DNA of 64,000 nucleotides from Mastigamoeba balamuthi (Eukaryota > Evosea > Mastigamoebida > Mastigamoebidae). Positions 35,001 to 46,426 of this stretch are shown in pieces. A program made the position numbers and the translations under genes. The stretch lies in assembly GCA_902651635.1 (NCBI GenBank), contig CACRSC010000030.1:182060-246059 (forward strand). The letters run 5' to 3'. Within the stretch, counting starts at the first letter, position 1. Every line of letters begins with the position of its first letter. The notes under the pieces are model-generated. The model searched no databases and was not told the DNA's origin. It was given only the letters and a program-made list of their open reading frames with translations.

Positions 35001-35230
35001 AGCAGCAGCGCAGGGGGTCGGTGGAGGCCGAGGCTCTTGTGGACTCCAAGTACGACTTGGACAAGCTCTCTGACTTTGGTGGGTCTGGCCGTGCTGTCGG
35101 CGCGGTCACCCGTATCGCCATCGCGCTTTCGAGGCAGCGTCGTGCCGAGCTCACGCAGCAGGTCTTGGAGGACGCGCTAAAGATATGGAAGTCCTTCAAT
35201 GACCTCTGTGCCATCGAGTCGTGGGAGTAG
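32023..35230 (+). CDS. Single AAA-domain ATPase with long N-terminal region (2 exons, about 1049 aa)
   Basis: Exon 1 32023-32577, a 58-base intron (32578-32635, GTGGGA to GTGCAG), exon 2 32636-35230. The AAA module is at the C-terminus: Walker A LGPPGTGKTLSVEAL, Walker B LVLLDEGDALIE, sensor 1 FITSNRAHNID and an Arg-rich DPAAISRV. Upstream, the pattern YPLGRL-RGVGMLSG and LSVSWEEAFEEWAGT resembles the domain found before the ATPase in the fungal and protist AAA proteins of the DUF7025 type. KGTGMLFLLLGPPGTGKT is also typical of that group. The substrate is unknown; these are thought to be stand-alone remodelling ATPases. Cys/Ala-rich N-terminal 200 residues have no recognised domain. Confidence 0.82.
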
Positions 35231-35910
35231 CGTGAGCGGCCATCAAGTGAGACGCCAGAAGAGGGCTGCTGAGGGACAATAATGTAATTGTATGGCACTG
35301 GTTGTTCTCTCTGCAGCGTGTGGTCCATCGTGCTCCCCGTTGCCATCTTCACGCATCAGCAGCCAGGCGAGCGATGTCGAAAACAAGATCCTACTCATGG
35401 ACCCTCCTCCTGGCCCTTGACCTCCGTTGCTCCCAATCTTTCTGAGTATGAACAACTGCAGAGTTCAGGGTGATTGAGCATCTCTAAAAGAGGTCTCGCG
35501 CCTGCACAAGTTTAAGGCTTACACTGCAGAGGCACAGCCGACAGCGGATCAAGAAGGACTATTCAGAAAATAGCGCGTTTGTTTAATTTATCTTTGAGGG
35601 ATTTCTCGTAACACTTGATTTTTTCGTCAAACATCGCGGCACAAGAGAACAAAACAAATGTCCTAGGACAGCAGGCTCCCCCTTGGTTCCGGGGAGGCCA
35701 GTCCCAGACCCAACACCTGCTCCGCTCTCGCCGTCGCCACCTCGGCCTCCGGGGCGGCGCCGCATTTCGGTAAGCTACTCTGCGCTGCCGCCAAAGAAAC
35801 CAGCGAAGGGGGAAAAGTTCTTCGGCTGATTCAATTGTCGCTGTCACGTCATTCACGAGAGAATCTTTGAGATAATATTCTGCGAGTACATCCCATTAAT
35901 AGGGCCAGCG
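35231..35910. other. Intergenic region
   Basis: AT-richer DNA after the ATPase stop with one CAATTG (near 35830). No gene, repeat or RNA recognised. Confidence 0.45.
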
Positions 35911-36265
35911 ATGGAATTCAAGTCCAACATGGTGTGTCTCTTAGCCCTTTACACCACTAATATTCGCAACTAGGGGGGTGACGCCGAAAACGTGCCAGAC
36001 GAGGACCTGCTGCCGGCCCCTCGTGGTTTGTTTGCTCACGCTCTTTCTATTCTCACTGGTTTGCACAATTGCAGAGCCCGACCCCAGGAGGATCGAGCAG
36101 CTGCAGTCCGAGGTCACTCGCCTCCACGCCCTCCTCAGGGAGTCCGAGGCCGCAAAGGCACTGGCGCAGGCACAGGTCAGGGCTGCCGAGGCCAGGGTTG
36201 CCGAGGCCGAGGCCAGGGCTTTGGCCGAGGTGAAGGCCACGGTTGACAAGGCCACCAACACCTGA
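35911..36265 (+). CDS. Possible tiny coiled-coil protein (2 exons, about 69 aa)
   Basis: A start codon at 35911 is followed by MEFKSNM, then an intron from 35932 with a pyrimidine-rich end and CAATTGCAG acceptor region, and an exon to 36265 encoding a clean heptad coiled coil: RIEQLQSEVTRLHALLRES and repeats of AQVRAAEARVAEAEARAL. In-frame joining needs the acceptor at 36076 (AGAG|CCC) rather than 36074. Alternatively translation starts at 35978 in the same frame, with a hydrophobic VVCLLTLFLFSLVCTIA leader that would make it a secreted or anchored coil. No homologue recognised. Confidence 0.4.
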
Positions 36266-36467
36266 GCACCTGGGGCACTCCGGCACCAAGGGCAAGAAAT
36301 AGCACTGCCCGTTGTGTGGCTCCCGTCTTGTGAGGATACAATTGATGGATCCTGCCCACTGGGTGCGTCAATGCATCCATCCATAGCCACCACCTCCGTC
36401 AGACTACAAAGCCCAGTAGAGCGCTCTTGTTCCCACTTGGTCGGAGCCCCTCTTGTTCGCCGCCCCC

Positions 36468-39400
36468 TCAGATGCCCACTCGGTACGGCGTCCTCCTCGG
36501 CGTGGGCCCGCGCCCCGGCGTGGCGATCTTGCTCATCCTGCGCCAGGGCAACGCGTTAGGGTTGTTGGGGCACAGGCAGAGGGCGGAGGGGGGGAGAGAG
36601 CGAAGAGCACGCACGACTGGGCGCTGCGGAACTTGAGGAGCTCTTCCTGCTCGCGCTTGGCCTGGTCGTCGGCGACGGCCTGCTCCATCTCGTGCTCCAT
36701 GCGCTCGCCCATCTCGCGCTCGCGCTGCCTGCGCTCCATGCGCTGCTGGAAGCCCTCGCGGACCGAGAAGAACATGGGGGCGAGCTCTGCGAGCCACTGG
36801 GGCTCGACGGCGGTGACGCACTGCATGTACTCGCGCTGGGTGAGGACGAGCTCGTGGTAGACGAGGTAGTCGGGCGTGATGCCGAGGCCGTAGAGGGCGC
36901 TGGTGGGGTGCAGGCAGCAGGGCACGGCCGTGTGCATGTTGACGTACTCGCCGAGGCCCTTGAGCCGCGCGGCGTTGACAAAGTAGGCCGAGGCGATGAC
37001 CTTGCGCACGCAGTCCCAGTTGGTCCCGCAGCTGTCGACGGCCATGCGCGCCTGGCGCATGATGTCGACGAGCTGCGTGCGGATCTCGCGCACGCGGCGC
37101 ATGGCCTTGGCGTTGATAAAGTGCTCGGCGCACCAGTCGGCCCGGAACTGGTTCTGCTTCCACATCTGGAAGACGTTGAGCAGCGTCAGGTGGTCGCTCT
37201 CGGGCACGAAGAACTTCTCGCGGGCCGCGTCGCTCTCCTCCTGGCGCTCGCGCGGCCTGTGGAAGACCGGCGGCACGCTGAGCATCGAGACGACCGTCAG
37301 GATCTCCTGGGCGCAGTGGCACTCGTCGGCGTAGATGAGCATCTTGCTCAGCGGCGGGTCCAGCGGGAACTCGACCATGCGGCGCCCCAGCTGCGTGAGG
37401 CGCCCGCTGCTGTCCAGCGCCCCGAGGGCCCAGAGGTGGAACATCGACTTGACGAGGTTCTCCTGCGGCGGCGGGTCCATGAACTCGAACTCGAGCAGGT
37501 CCTCGACGCCCAGCGACTTGAGCAGCAGCACCGTGTTGCTCAGGTTCGTCCGCTGGATCTCGGGCACGTTGGCGTCGAGCATCTCGTGCTTGAACGCGCC
37601 CTCGGTGTAGAGGCGGTAGCACTGCCCGGGCCCCGTCCGCCCCGCGCGGCCCGTGCGCTGCACGGCGTTCTGGCGGCTGATGGGGAAGACCTGCAGCGCG
37701 TCCATGCCGACCTTGGGGTTGTAGACCTTCATCTTGCAGTAGCCGCTGTCGATCACGTAGAGGATGCCGTCCACCGTCAGGCTCGTCTCGGCGATGTTGG
37801 TCGACACGATGCACTTGCGCGTCCCGGGCGGCGCGCGGTCGAAGATCTTGGCCTGCAGCTCCGACGGCATCTGCGAGAAGATCGGCAGCACCAGCAGCGG
37901 CGCCGCGCCCTCGATCTGCGCCGCCCGCTCCTCCAGCACCTCGCAGGCGCACTCGATGTCCTCCTGCCCCGTCATGAACACCAGGATGTCCCCCACCCCG
38001 CGCGTCACGTGTATCGTCAGCACCTGTGTGTGGCAGCAGCAGCAGCCCCTCGTCAGTGTCACACTCCACAACGCACAGAGCTGCCCACACAGTACAGCCC
38101 CTCCTGCCCTCGCCCAGGAACAGCTCGCAGCGTTCAAGATGAAATAAATGCAAGCGCAGCTCCACAGGAGCACACGCAGCGGCCCACAGGGACAACAACG
38201 GCAGCAGCAACAGCAATGTGCACTCGGGCCCAGAGCAGCTCCACGGTCTCCAGCAGCAGCAGCAAAGACCCGCCGGGGCCCAAGAGCAGCCCAGCTGGCG
38301 GGCGCAGGGCCCAGCGCAGGGCCGGCAGCGGTGACCAGGGCAGAGCAGAGCAGGGAGTGTAGGCAGAAAGGGGCACAGAGGGGGAGCACCTGCTTGACGG
38401 CGGCGTCGACGTAGTCCTGGCAGGGGGCCTTGCTGAACATCACGTCGACGGGGAACGTGCGGCCGGGGATCTTGAAGACGGGGACGGCGCCGAAGAAGCG
38501 GCTGAACTTGTCGGCGTCCATCGTGGCGCTCGTGACGATGAGCTTCATGTCGGTGCGGCCGGCGACGACCTTCTTGAGGATGCCGAAGAGCACGTCCGTG
38601 TGCAGCGAGCGCTCGTGGGCCTCGTCCATGATCACCGCGGCGTAGTTGAGCAGCAGCGGGTCCTTGAGGCTCTCGCGCAGCAGCACGCCGTCGGTCATGT
38701 ACTTGATCCGCGTGCTCTCGCTCGTGCAGTCCTCAAAGCGGATCGCGTACCTGCAGAGCCACAAGAGCGTCAGCGCAGGGCCACGCCAGCGCAGCCTGCA
38801 GGGAGCGACGGCTCCACGGGCCTCTGCAGCAGCAAACCTCCACAACACAACGCCTCTCCCGCTCCGAGACAACCCGGCAGCAAACGAGAGCCGCCAGAGC
38901 GCCCACGAGACGACCACGGGGACAAAACACAGAGGACCCGAGAACAGAGACAGGGCGAGACCACACCAGCAAGCACGGACGCACACGCAGCCAAAGCAAG
39001 CAGACGACAGCAGACACAGGAGGGAGGGCCACACGCAGCACAGCAGCAAGGAGAGCAGGGGCAGGGGAGAGCCAGAGGGAAGAGAGCGCACCCGACGAGG
39101 CCGCCGAGGGAGACGCCCATCTCGTCGCTGACGCGCTTGGCGACGCTCATGGCGGCGACGCGGCGGGGCTGCGTGCAGCCGATGACGCCGTTGGCGGTGA
39201 GGCCGGCCTCGTGGAGGTACTGCGTCAGCTGCGTGGTCTTGCCGCTGCCCGTCTCGCCGACGATGACGACGACCTGGTTGTCGCAGACGACCTGCAGCAG
39301 GTCGCGCCGGGCCTGGAAGATGGGCAGCAGCCTGCGCTGCTCCCAGACAGTGTTGCTGCGCGCGAACTCGCTGACCGCCTCGGTCTTCTTGGCCGCGAAG

Positions 39401-41292
39401 CCGCCGAACGAGTTGCTGGCCTCCTCGGCCTCTGCGCCGCCCTGCGCGTCCTGCGCCTCGGCCTTGATGCCCAGCAGCTGCCCCATGCGCGAGTTGGCCA
39501 CGTCGGTCCGCGCGCGGGCGCCCTTCTCGCGCTCGCGGCGCTCGCGGCGCTCGCGGACGAGGAGGCTGCCGGCGCGGGCGATCTGCGCGAGGTCCGACGT
39601 GGGGTCGCGGACGGGCAGCACGGGGTCCTGCAGCCGCGTGAAGACGACGCGGCCGTCGAGGAACGGCGGCTGCGCGGCGTGGACGAGCAGGTGCACGCGC
39701 AGCTCCGACTCGTCGGCGAACTCGGTGGCCACGCGCGTCTCGCGGACGACGCCCGAGAGCTTCATCTGCGCCTCCTCCCACTTGGCGTTGTCCTCGTTGG
39801 CCCGCGCACGGCGCGCGCTCAGCCGCTGGACCTGCCGCCGCGTGAGCTCCGCGTCGGCCGCGCTGCCCTCGGGCGCCGCGCGCTCCCAGCCCGACGTCTC
39901 CGACTCGAACTTCTCCACGTCGACGGCGCCGTCCTCGTCCATCTCGTAGAAGTCCCTGTCGAACCGCCGCTCCGCCTCGGCCTCCTCCTCCTCCCGCTTC
40001 ACCCGCGCCCCCTCGGCCCCCTCCTCCCCCTCCTCCTGCTTCACCGCCGCTGCCGCCGCCGCTGCTGCCCCCTCGGCCTGCGGCCACGCGTCGGCCGACG
40101 GCGGCGGCGGCGTCGTGGCGGGCGTGATGCTGCCGGGGTTCCCTCTGCGGGGCATCCGGATCAGCACGCCCCCCGAGCGCGACGGCGCCTCCCAGCCGGG
40201 CGGACGGCTGCCACTCCCGCTGCCGCTGCCGCTGCCGCCGCTCGCCCAGGCGCCGCCGGCGCTGGCGCTGCGCTGCGTGTGGGCCAGGCGGCGCTCGCGC
40301 TCGGCCTCGCGGCGCCTGCGCACGAGGTCCTCGTCGACACCGCCGCTGTGCGACGGCGTCTCGGCCCTGCGGTCCCTGTACCTCCGCTCCCCCGACCCCG
40401 CAGACCCCGCAGCCGCCGCCGCTGATGACGTGGACGACGACGACGACGAGCCGCTGCGGTGGTAGTCACGCTCGCGGTCGCGGTCGCGGTCGTGGCTGCT
40501 GTGGCTGCGGCTGTGCTCGCGGTCGCCACGGTCGCCGCGGTCGCCGCTGCGGGGCGGCGGCGGTGACGTGTCGCCGCTGGCGTCGCTGGCGTGGCGTGGG
40601 CGGTGGCGGTCGGGCTCGGGGGAGGCGTCGTCGCGCTCCTGCTGGCGCGAGGCGGCGAGCTCCTCAGCGAGGCGCTTTAGGCCGAGCTTGCCCTCGCCTC
40701 CCCGCTGGTGCGGCAGCTCAGGCATCCGGAACGTGAACTGCAACGCAAGCGCGACACGTCATCAGATTCCCCTGGCCATATCCAGATATGCGCGCAGGCG
40801 TCATCGCAGGCAATGGGCTGGTCGCGGCAGCGGGGAGGGCCGTCACGTCACCAGCGACGTCAACGCAGGCAAACGAGGGGTGGGTGGATATCCACGGTAT
40901 CTTCTTCGCACCTCTGCGTCCTTGCGGCGGTAGAGCCCGCCGCGCGACTCTGTGTCGGGCTCGAGGCGCCCCGAGGCCACAAAGGGCAGCGGCATGTCGC
41001 CCTGGCCGCCCCCCAGCGCCGCCGCGTGCAGGTCGATCAGCGCCTTCTCGTCCTTGAACCCGAACTGCGCCATCTCTGCAGCCCCGCGCAGCGCGAATCA
41101 GTTGAGACCCGAATTCGCAATTCAATTGAGATTCAATTCAGATTCAATCTCGCAACTGCGCTGGAAGGCGGGGAAGTCGGCGGCGGCGGCCCGGGCCTCG
41201 GAGATGATGGTGCGGGCCAGGGTCGTGCTCTCGGGGGTGCCCAGCGCCTTGGCTGCCATGCGCGCCACATCGCCGAGCTTCGTGTCCGCCAT
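36468..41292 (-). CDS. PRP16: Pre-mRNA splicing DEAH-box RNA helicase PRP16 / DHX38 (6 exons, about 1261 aa)
   Basis: Exons: 41292-41157, 41075-40912, 40737-39092, 38750-38390, 38023-36615 and 36537-36468; phases agree. The helicase core has [14 protein letters not shown] (motif I), [16 protein letters not shown] (Ia), IMDEAHERS (II), SATMDADKF (III), [11 protein letters not shown] (V) and [14 protein letters not shown] (VI), then the HA2/OB region. The N-terminal arm is diagnostic: [25 protein letters not shown] with LSGVVRE, and [11 protein letters not shown] are the DHX38/PRP16 signatures, as is the very C-terminal [10 protein letters not shown], encoded by a separate 70-base exon. Family knowledge: PRP16 remodels the spliceosome between the two catalytic steps and proofreads 5' splice sites. 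That is of interest here because donors in this window are far from the usual consensus. Confidence 0.96.
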
Positions 41293-41433
41293 GGCGCGCG
41301 CTGAGTGAGTGCGAATGTTCCGCAAGATACCGTCAGATATTCCAGAGATTCTTTAAAGAATCTGGCTGAAATATCATCCAGATTCACCGATATCTTCTGC
41401 TATTTCCGCGCCAGAACCAGCCAGCAGCGAGCG
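41293..41433. promoter_or_regulatory. 141-base divergent promoter with an 18-base palindrome
   Basis: Separates the start codons of PRP16 and the coiled-coil gene to its right. AGATTCTTTAAAGAATCT at 41346-41363 is a perfect palindrome. GATAT/ATATC elements lie on both sides, as in the ArfGAP/USP5 promoter. Function inferred from position. Confidence 0.5.
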
Positions 41434-44400
41434 ATGCGCGTGAGGCCTCTAGCGCTGAAAGACGTGAGCCCCCCGAGCCCGCCCACCACGATTACGGCTG
41501 ACACCGCCCTGCCCCGCGGAAACCGAACGGCCCCGCAGCTGGCGGTGCCCGACAGCGCGCGGCAGAAGGAGCCCAAGTCGGCGCGCACTGCCCGGGGCGC
41601 CGCTCCGCTCTCCGCCCGCTTCGCCCCCGAGCCCACGCCCCGGGCAGCTCCCGCCCGCGCCCTGCGCACGCCCCGGGACCACCAGACGCCGCGCGGGCCC
41701 GCCGTGCCTGCGCCGTGCGTGTCTGCCGCGGAGCTCATCGAGCAGTTCATGCCCGTGCGGACATCCGCGGCCCCCGAGCCCGCAGCGGCCCCGCGCAGGA
41801 CGGTACCGCCCCGGGAGGGCCCCAGCGCCTGTGCCTGACGCTGCGCGGACACCAGGCAGAGGCGGCGCGGGCGGTGGAGGCCGCGCTGGGCGGGGCGTTC
41901 GACTGGGCGTCGGTCTCGCGGCTCGTGGACGCCGTCCGCGGGTCGCAGCGCGAGCTCGACGCCTCCCCGTACGCCGCCGCCGCCGCAGGCACCGACGGCG
42001 ACGTCCCCGAGCGCAGCGCCGGCAGCGCAGCGGGCGCGGAGGACGAGATGCGGGTGTCGGAGCTCTCGACGCGGCTCGACGCGGTCGCGAGACACGTGTG
42101 GGACGAGCAGCTCGCCTCCGAGGCCGCTGCTGCCCGCACGCCGCAGGCGCCCAAGCAGCCCAAGTCCCCGAGGCTCAGGTGCGAGCGCCTTGGGCCCGCG
42201 GGAGCGCAACCGACGGTCCGCGTGCAGCGGGAGTCTGCGGAAGAAGGTCGGGGCGCAGAGGGACGGCAGCGCGGCGGCAGCGCAGCTCGCGATGTTCCGC
42301 CCGCCGGCGCTGGCGGGCTCGCAGGCGCCCGCGGGGACCGTCGTCACGCGCGGCGGCGGTGGCGCGGCTGCGGCAGCGGCGCTGGGGTCTGCGCTGCCGC
42401 AGCCGTACGGGGGCTGGGACGCCGCGCGGCTGCCCGCGACGTTCCAGGTCGCCTTCGCCCGCACGTACCACTCGCGCAAGCCCGCGGACGCGCCTGCCGG
42501 GCGTAGCGCGGTAGCGGCGGACGCGGGCGACGGCGCTGCGGGGCGGGCGGGCACTTGCGGTGAGCCCGCGGGCCTCGAGGCTGCACGGACTTCGGCGGGG
42601 GCCAACGCGGGCAGCTCGAGACGACGGCTTCCCGCGCGGATCCACGTGCGCGTCCTCCTATCCTCTCCTCTCTCTCCTCTGCCACCCGCTCCTGTGGCCG
42701 GCCCGCTGCAGCTGCCCCCGCCCCCTCGCTGTAGGCTCGCGAGAAAGTGTAGGGAAGCAGATCAATTGGTTGCGGGGTATTACACGCTCTCTCCTCTGCC
42801 AATTGAGGCACTCGCGGTGCGTGGGTGCTCGAGCTGTGGTACGCGGCTCGCTCTGTCTGATCGGCGAGGTGGAGTGCACACTATCAATTGATTTGGGGTG
42901 TATTCGCGCCTTTGTCAGCCTGCTTTATTTGTGAAGAGCAGACCAGAGCTGACGGGGCGCAGAGGCCACGCACCCACTCCGCTGACGTGGCGCACACCGC
43001 AGGAGAAGCCCGCGCACATCGCGCGCGCGTGGGCGCAGCTGCAGGACGAGGCCGCGCGGCGTCTCCGAGAGCAGGCGAGGCAGCGCGAGCGCGAGGAGCA
43101 GCGCAGGCGCGAGGCGCTGCGCAGGGCCGCGCTCCAGCGGGCGGCCGCGCAGGCGGAGCTCGCGGCGGCGATGCGCGGGCACGGAGACGCACGGGGGCCC
43201 GCGGGGCCGTCGCCGCTGCGTGCGGAGGAGCTCGTGGGGTCGGTCGTGCAGCGCACGGGGGCGGCGCTGGGGCCCGTCGCAGCGCCCGCGGTGGCCCCGC
43301 CGTCGCCGCCGGCGCCGCTGGGCGTCTCCGTGAGGTGCGCGGGGGGCGCGGGGGCGTCTGCGAGGGCTCACGGGGGAGGGCAGGACGGTGGCGGAGCAGT
43401 CGATGCAGACGCTGCCCGAGACGCGGGACGTCGCGGTGGCCACGGCGCCCAGGAGAGAGCCGCGCAGACGGCAGAAGACGCCCACGCCGCCGCCGGACGA
43501 GGACGAGGGCGAGGGCGACGCTGGCGGCGGCGTGGACGATCAGCTCGGGGCTCTGGACGACCTCGACGGTCTGCTCGACGACGCGGGCCCCGCGGAGCCG
43601 CAGGAGCAGCCGCAGCAGCGCCGGCAGGACGCGAAAGGCGGCGGGGGCGCACAGCGGGCGGAGCGGACCAGCGCGGCGACGTCGACGGCAACGGCGGAGC
43701 AGGGGACGGGGACAGAGGACCTGGAGCGGGCGGACCTCGGCGGGATGTCGCAGCAGTTCCTCTCGGTCGTCGGTGCGCAGCGCAGAGGGGACCGCACAGC
43801 CGGCGGACTCACAGCGGCGGCAACGCAACGCGCAGAGCACCCGGACAGCGCGAGGCCGCGGGACGAGCGCGGCGCCGGGGACGAGCAGCCGCTGCCCTCC
43901 ATCACGCTCAGCGTGCCCGCGAGACCCGCGGCGCCGCAGGCGTCTGTCGACGTGAGCAGCGGGCGGGCAGCGCAGACCCGCATGGCCCGCGCGGACTCAC
44001 ACGGGGGGCGTCGGCACTCTGCAGGAGCTGGCGCAGCGGGCGATGGAGGACAAGCTCATGCAGTGGCTGCGCGACAGCGTCCTCGCGCGCATGGTCGCGA
44101 CGCACGTGGCGCCGCAGCCGCAGGCGCAGCAGCCGCGGCCGCAGCAGCCCGAGACGGCGGCGGCGGCGCTGGGGAGGGCGCTGGGCCCGCGGGCGCTGCA
44201 GCTCGCGGTCGACGGCGGCGGCGACTGCGACGACGACACGCTGTACGAGGCGGCCAAGTCGGCCATCGTCGACGAGTTCGCGGCCCTGCTGCGCGAGCAG
44301 CGCCGCCAGGAGCCCCAGCGGGCGCCCGAGCCCCCGCAGGAGCCGCAGCCGCCCGCAGCGAGGCCGGCGAGCACGCGCCCCGCCGCCGTCCCCGCGGCCG

Positions 44401-45714
44401 CGGAGAGGAGGCGCCAGACGCCCGTGCCGCCGCCGGAGCCCTCGCCCTCGCCAGAGCCCGCGGAGGAGAAGGCGCCAGCGCCGCGGGGGCCCATAGCGCC
44501 CGCGCAGGTGCCGCCCAGGCCGCCGGCGGAGAGGAAGGCCGCAGCGCCAGCAGCGCCGGCGGCACCAGCGCCTGCGAGGTCGTGCGCCGAGGTCCCGAGC
44601 TTCAGGCAGCTGCTCGCGGAGGAGCTGCGGGCGCAGACGGCGGACGCGGAGGCCCGAAGAGCGCAGGCCGAAGGTGCGCACCTCCTCGCGAGCCCAGCGG
44701 ACCATTCACGCGGGGCCGCAGAGCTGCGCAGGTCCGCTGCGCGTGGGAGCGCCGCTGTGCCCCCGCCGGCAGTGCTGTCGCCGCCACCCAAGAGGGCTCC
44801 CGCACCGCCATCGCCGTCGCCGTCGCCGTCGCCACCGCCTGCGCCCCCGCAGAAGCCGCAGCCAGAGGCCCCCGTGCGCGTTGTGGAGAAGCCCGTGGCG
44901 TCGTCGGATGTCGGCGTGCAGGCGGCAGCCCCCGCCGAGATGGGTGCGCATCGGACAGGCCACAAAGGGGCCCTGCCCGGCTAACGCACGCGGGCACACA
45001 GGGACGCAGACGTACGAGAACGTCGGCATTCAGACGTCGGGCGGCCACGAGGAGGACGGCAGGGGCGAGGGCGCGGACAAGGACCTCGACCTGGGGGGCC
45101 TCGAGGAGATGCTCGAGGACCAGGCGCCCCCGGCAGCCCCAGCGCCAGCGCCAGCAGCGCCGCCGCCAGAGCCCCCGGCGCAGCAGCAGCCCGAGACGCG
45201 TCCGCACGAGGACGAGGAGCTCGAGCTGCCGTCGTCGCTGGAGGAGACCGAGGGCGAGGGCAGCGGGGGCCGCAGCGAGGGGGAGGTGGAGGCGGCGCTG
45301 GGCTCGACAGAGGCGGGCATGACGACCGAGAGCACCGACGCCGAGCCCGCGAGCAGCACGCTGTCGTCGGCGGCCGAGTGGACGCTCTCCGAGGGCGAGG
45401 TCGACGTGGCCGACTACCTCGGCTTCCTCAGCGAGGGCGAGGTCCTCCTCAACAAGCGCCCCGTCGACCGTGCGGCCCAACTCCCCCAAATCAATTGATT
45501 CCGAGCCCGCGAACCCACTGACTCGGCTACTGCCCGCTCTGGGGGGCGACGTGCAGACTCGGTGCTGCTCGTGAGGCGCACGGGGACGATCGTGGCCCAC
45601 GAGGCGTCGGCGTCGGCGTCGGCGCTGCGGAAGCGCAGGGACGAGGACGAGCTGGGCGAGCTGTCCGAGGGCGAGATACCCGAGCTGTCCGAGACTGTGC
45701 ACAGCGACACATAG
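41434..45714 (+). CDS. Low-complexity coiled-coil protein with QT and LSEGE motifs, possibly a TALPID3-like basal-body protein (8 exons, about 1178 aa)
   Basis: Exons: 41434-41754, 41826-42178, 42228-42645, 43003-43334, 43384-43951, 44025-44943, 45002-45469 and 45557-45714; every junction keeps phase. Long Ala/Pro/Gln/Glu-rich stretches separate a charged coiled coil (AWAQLQDEAARRLREQARQ, exon 4), two short motifs of the type MQTLPETRDVAV and TQTYENVGIQT, a helical element ELAQRAMEDKLMQWLRDS-LARMV, and an acidic tail with LSEGEV repeated three times near the end. QT-type strings, a helix of the QW-x-ARM form and a WTLSEGE-like tail recall TALPID3 (KIAA0586), a centriole/basal-body protein. 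The resemblance is by memory and weak; gene structure is much surer than identity. It may contain further in-frame introns. Confidence 0.7.
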
Positions 45715-46426
45715 AGCCTGTCGGCCAGCCCCGTGCCTGCTGTCTCTGGGGAGGCTGCCTCTCGCCACGGGGAGTGGGAGCATGGGTCCTGCAATTGCCT
45801 CGGTCATTCGGGAATCTCGTAATTGTAAAACACACACAAAACTGCCCCACTGAAATGCAATCCGAAAAGCGAGGATGCACCGGTTCTGCGCGAGCCCAGC
45901 CCAGCAAAGCTTTGCTACCCGCCGCATCCCGCAAATTCACCCTATCGCAATGCAAGTCAGGCGAGGGAAGAAGAAAAGGGAGACTTCGGTGGATTTGGAC
46001 CAACCACCAAGTCAGCCAGCATGTGACGCAGTCGCGGCAGCACGCCGAGTTTGTTCATGCAAGGGTTCGCTGAAAGCGCGCTCAAGAGGGCTCCCGCCGT
46101 CAGGTCTATGGCGCCGCCGCTCTTTGCGGTTTGGAGTGCTATCGGCCAAGTGCGAAAAAGCTCTTTAGCGCATCGGACGATCCCGCCAGGGAAAAGACGC
46201 GGAGCAAAAGCACACGGGCATTGCCGCGTCGCAATCAGCGTTTGCCGTGGCCCCGGGCCCTCGGCCGCCAGGAGGCTGGAGTCCCCGCCGGGCCGCAGGG
46301 GCCGAGAGAGCCGCGCCCCAACTCAGAAACCGGCACAAAAACCAACAAAAGAGCAGAAAAGGCAGAAATACGCGGAAGACCGGGAAAACGGAAACAGCAA
46401 AACGGGCCACGAAAGCGCGCGATCCC
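45715..46426. other. Convergent intergenic region
   Basis: Between the stop of the coiled-coil gene and the stop of the Hint gene. Mixed composition with A-rich stretches (46320-46410). No gene recognised. Confidence 0.45.

Noticed and set aside
41755-41825. A 23-base mini-intron (GTACCG to CCCCAG) in the coiled-coil gene
   Set aside because: A 71-base intron starting GTGCGG at 41755 uses the same acceptor, has the common donor type and keeps phase.
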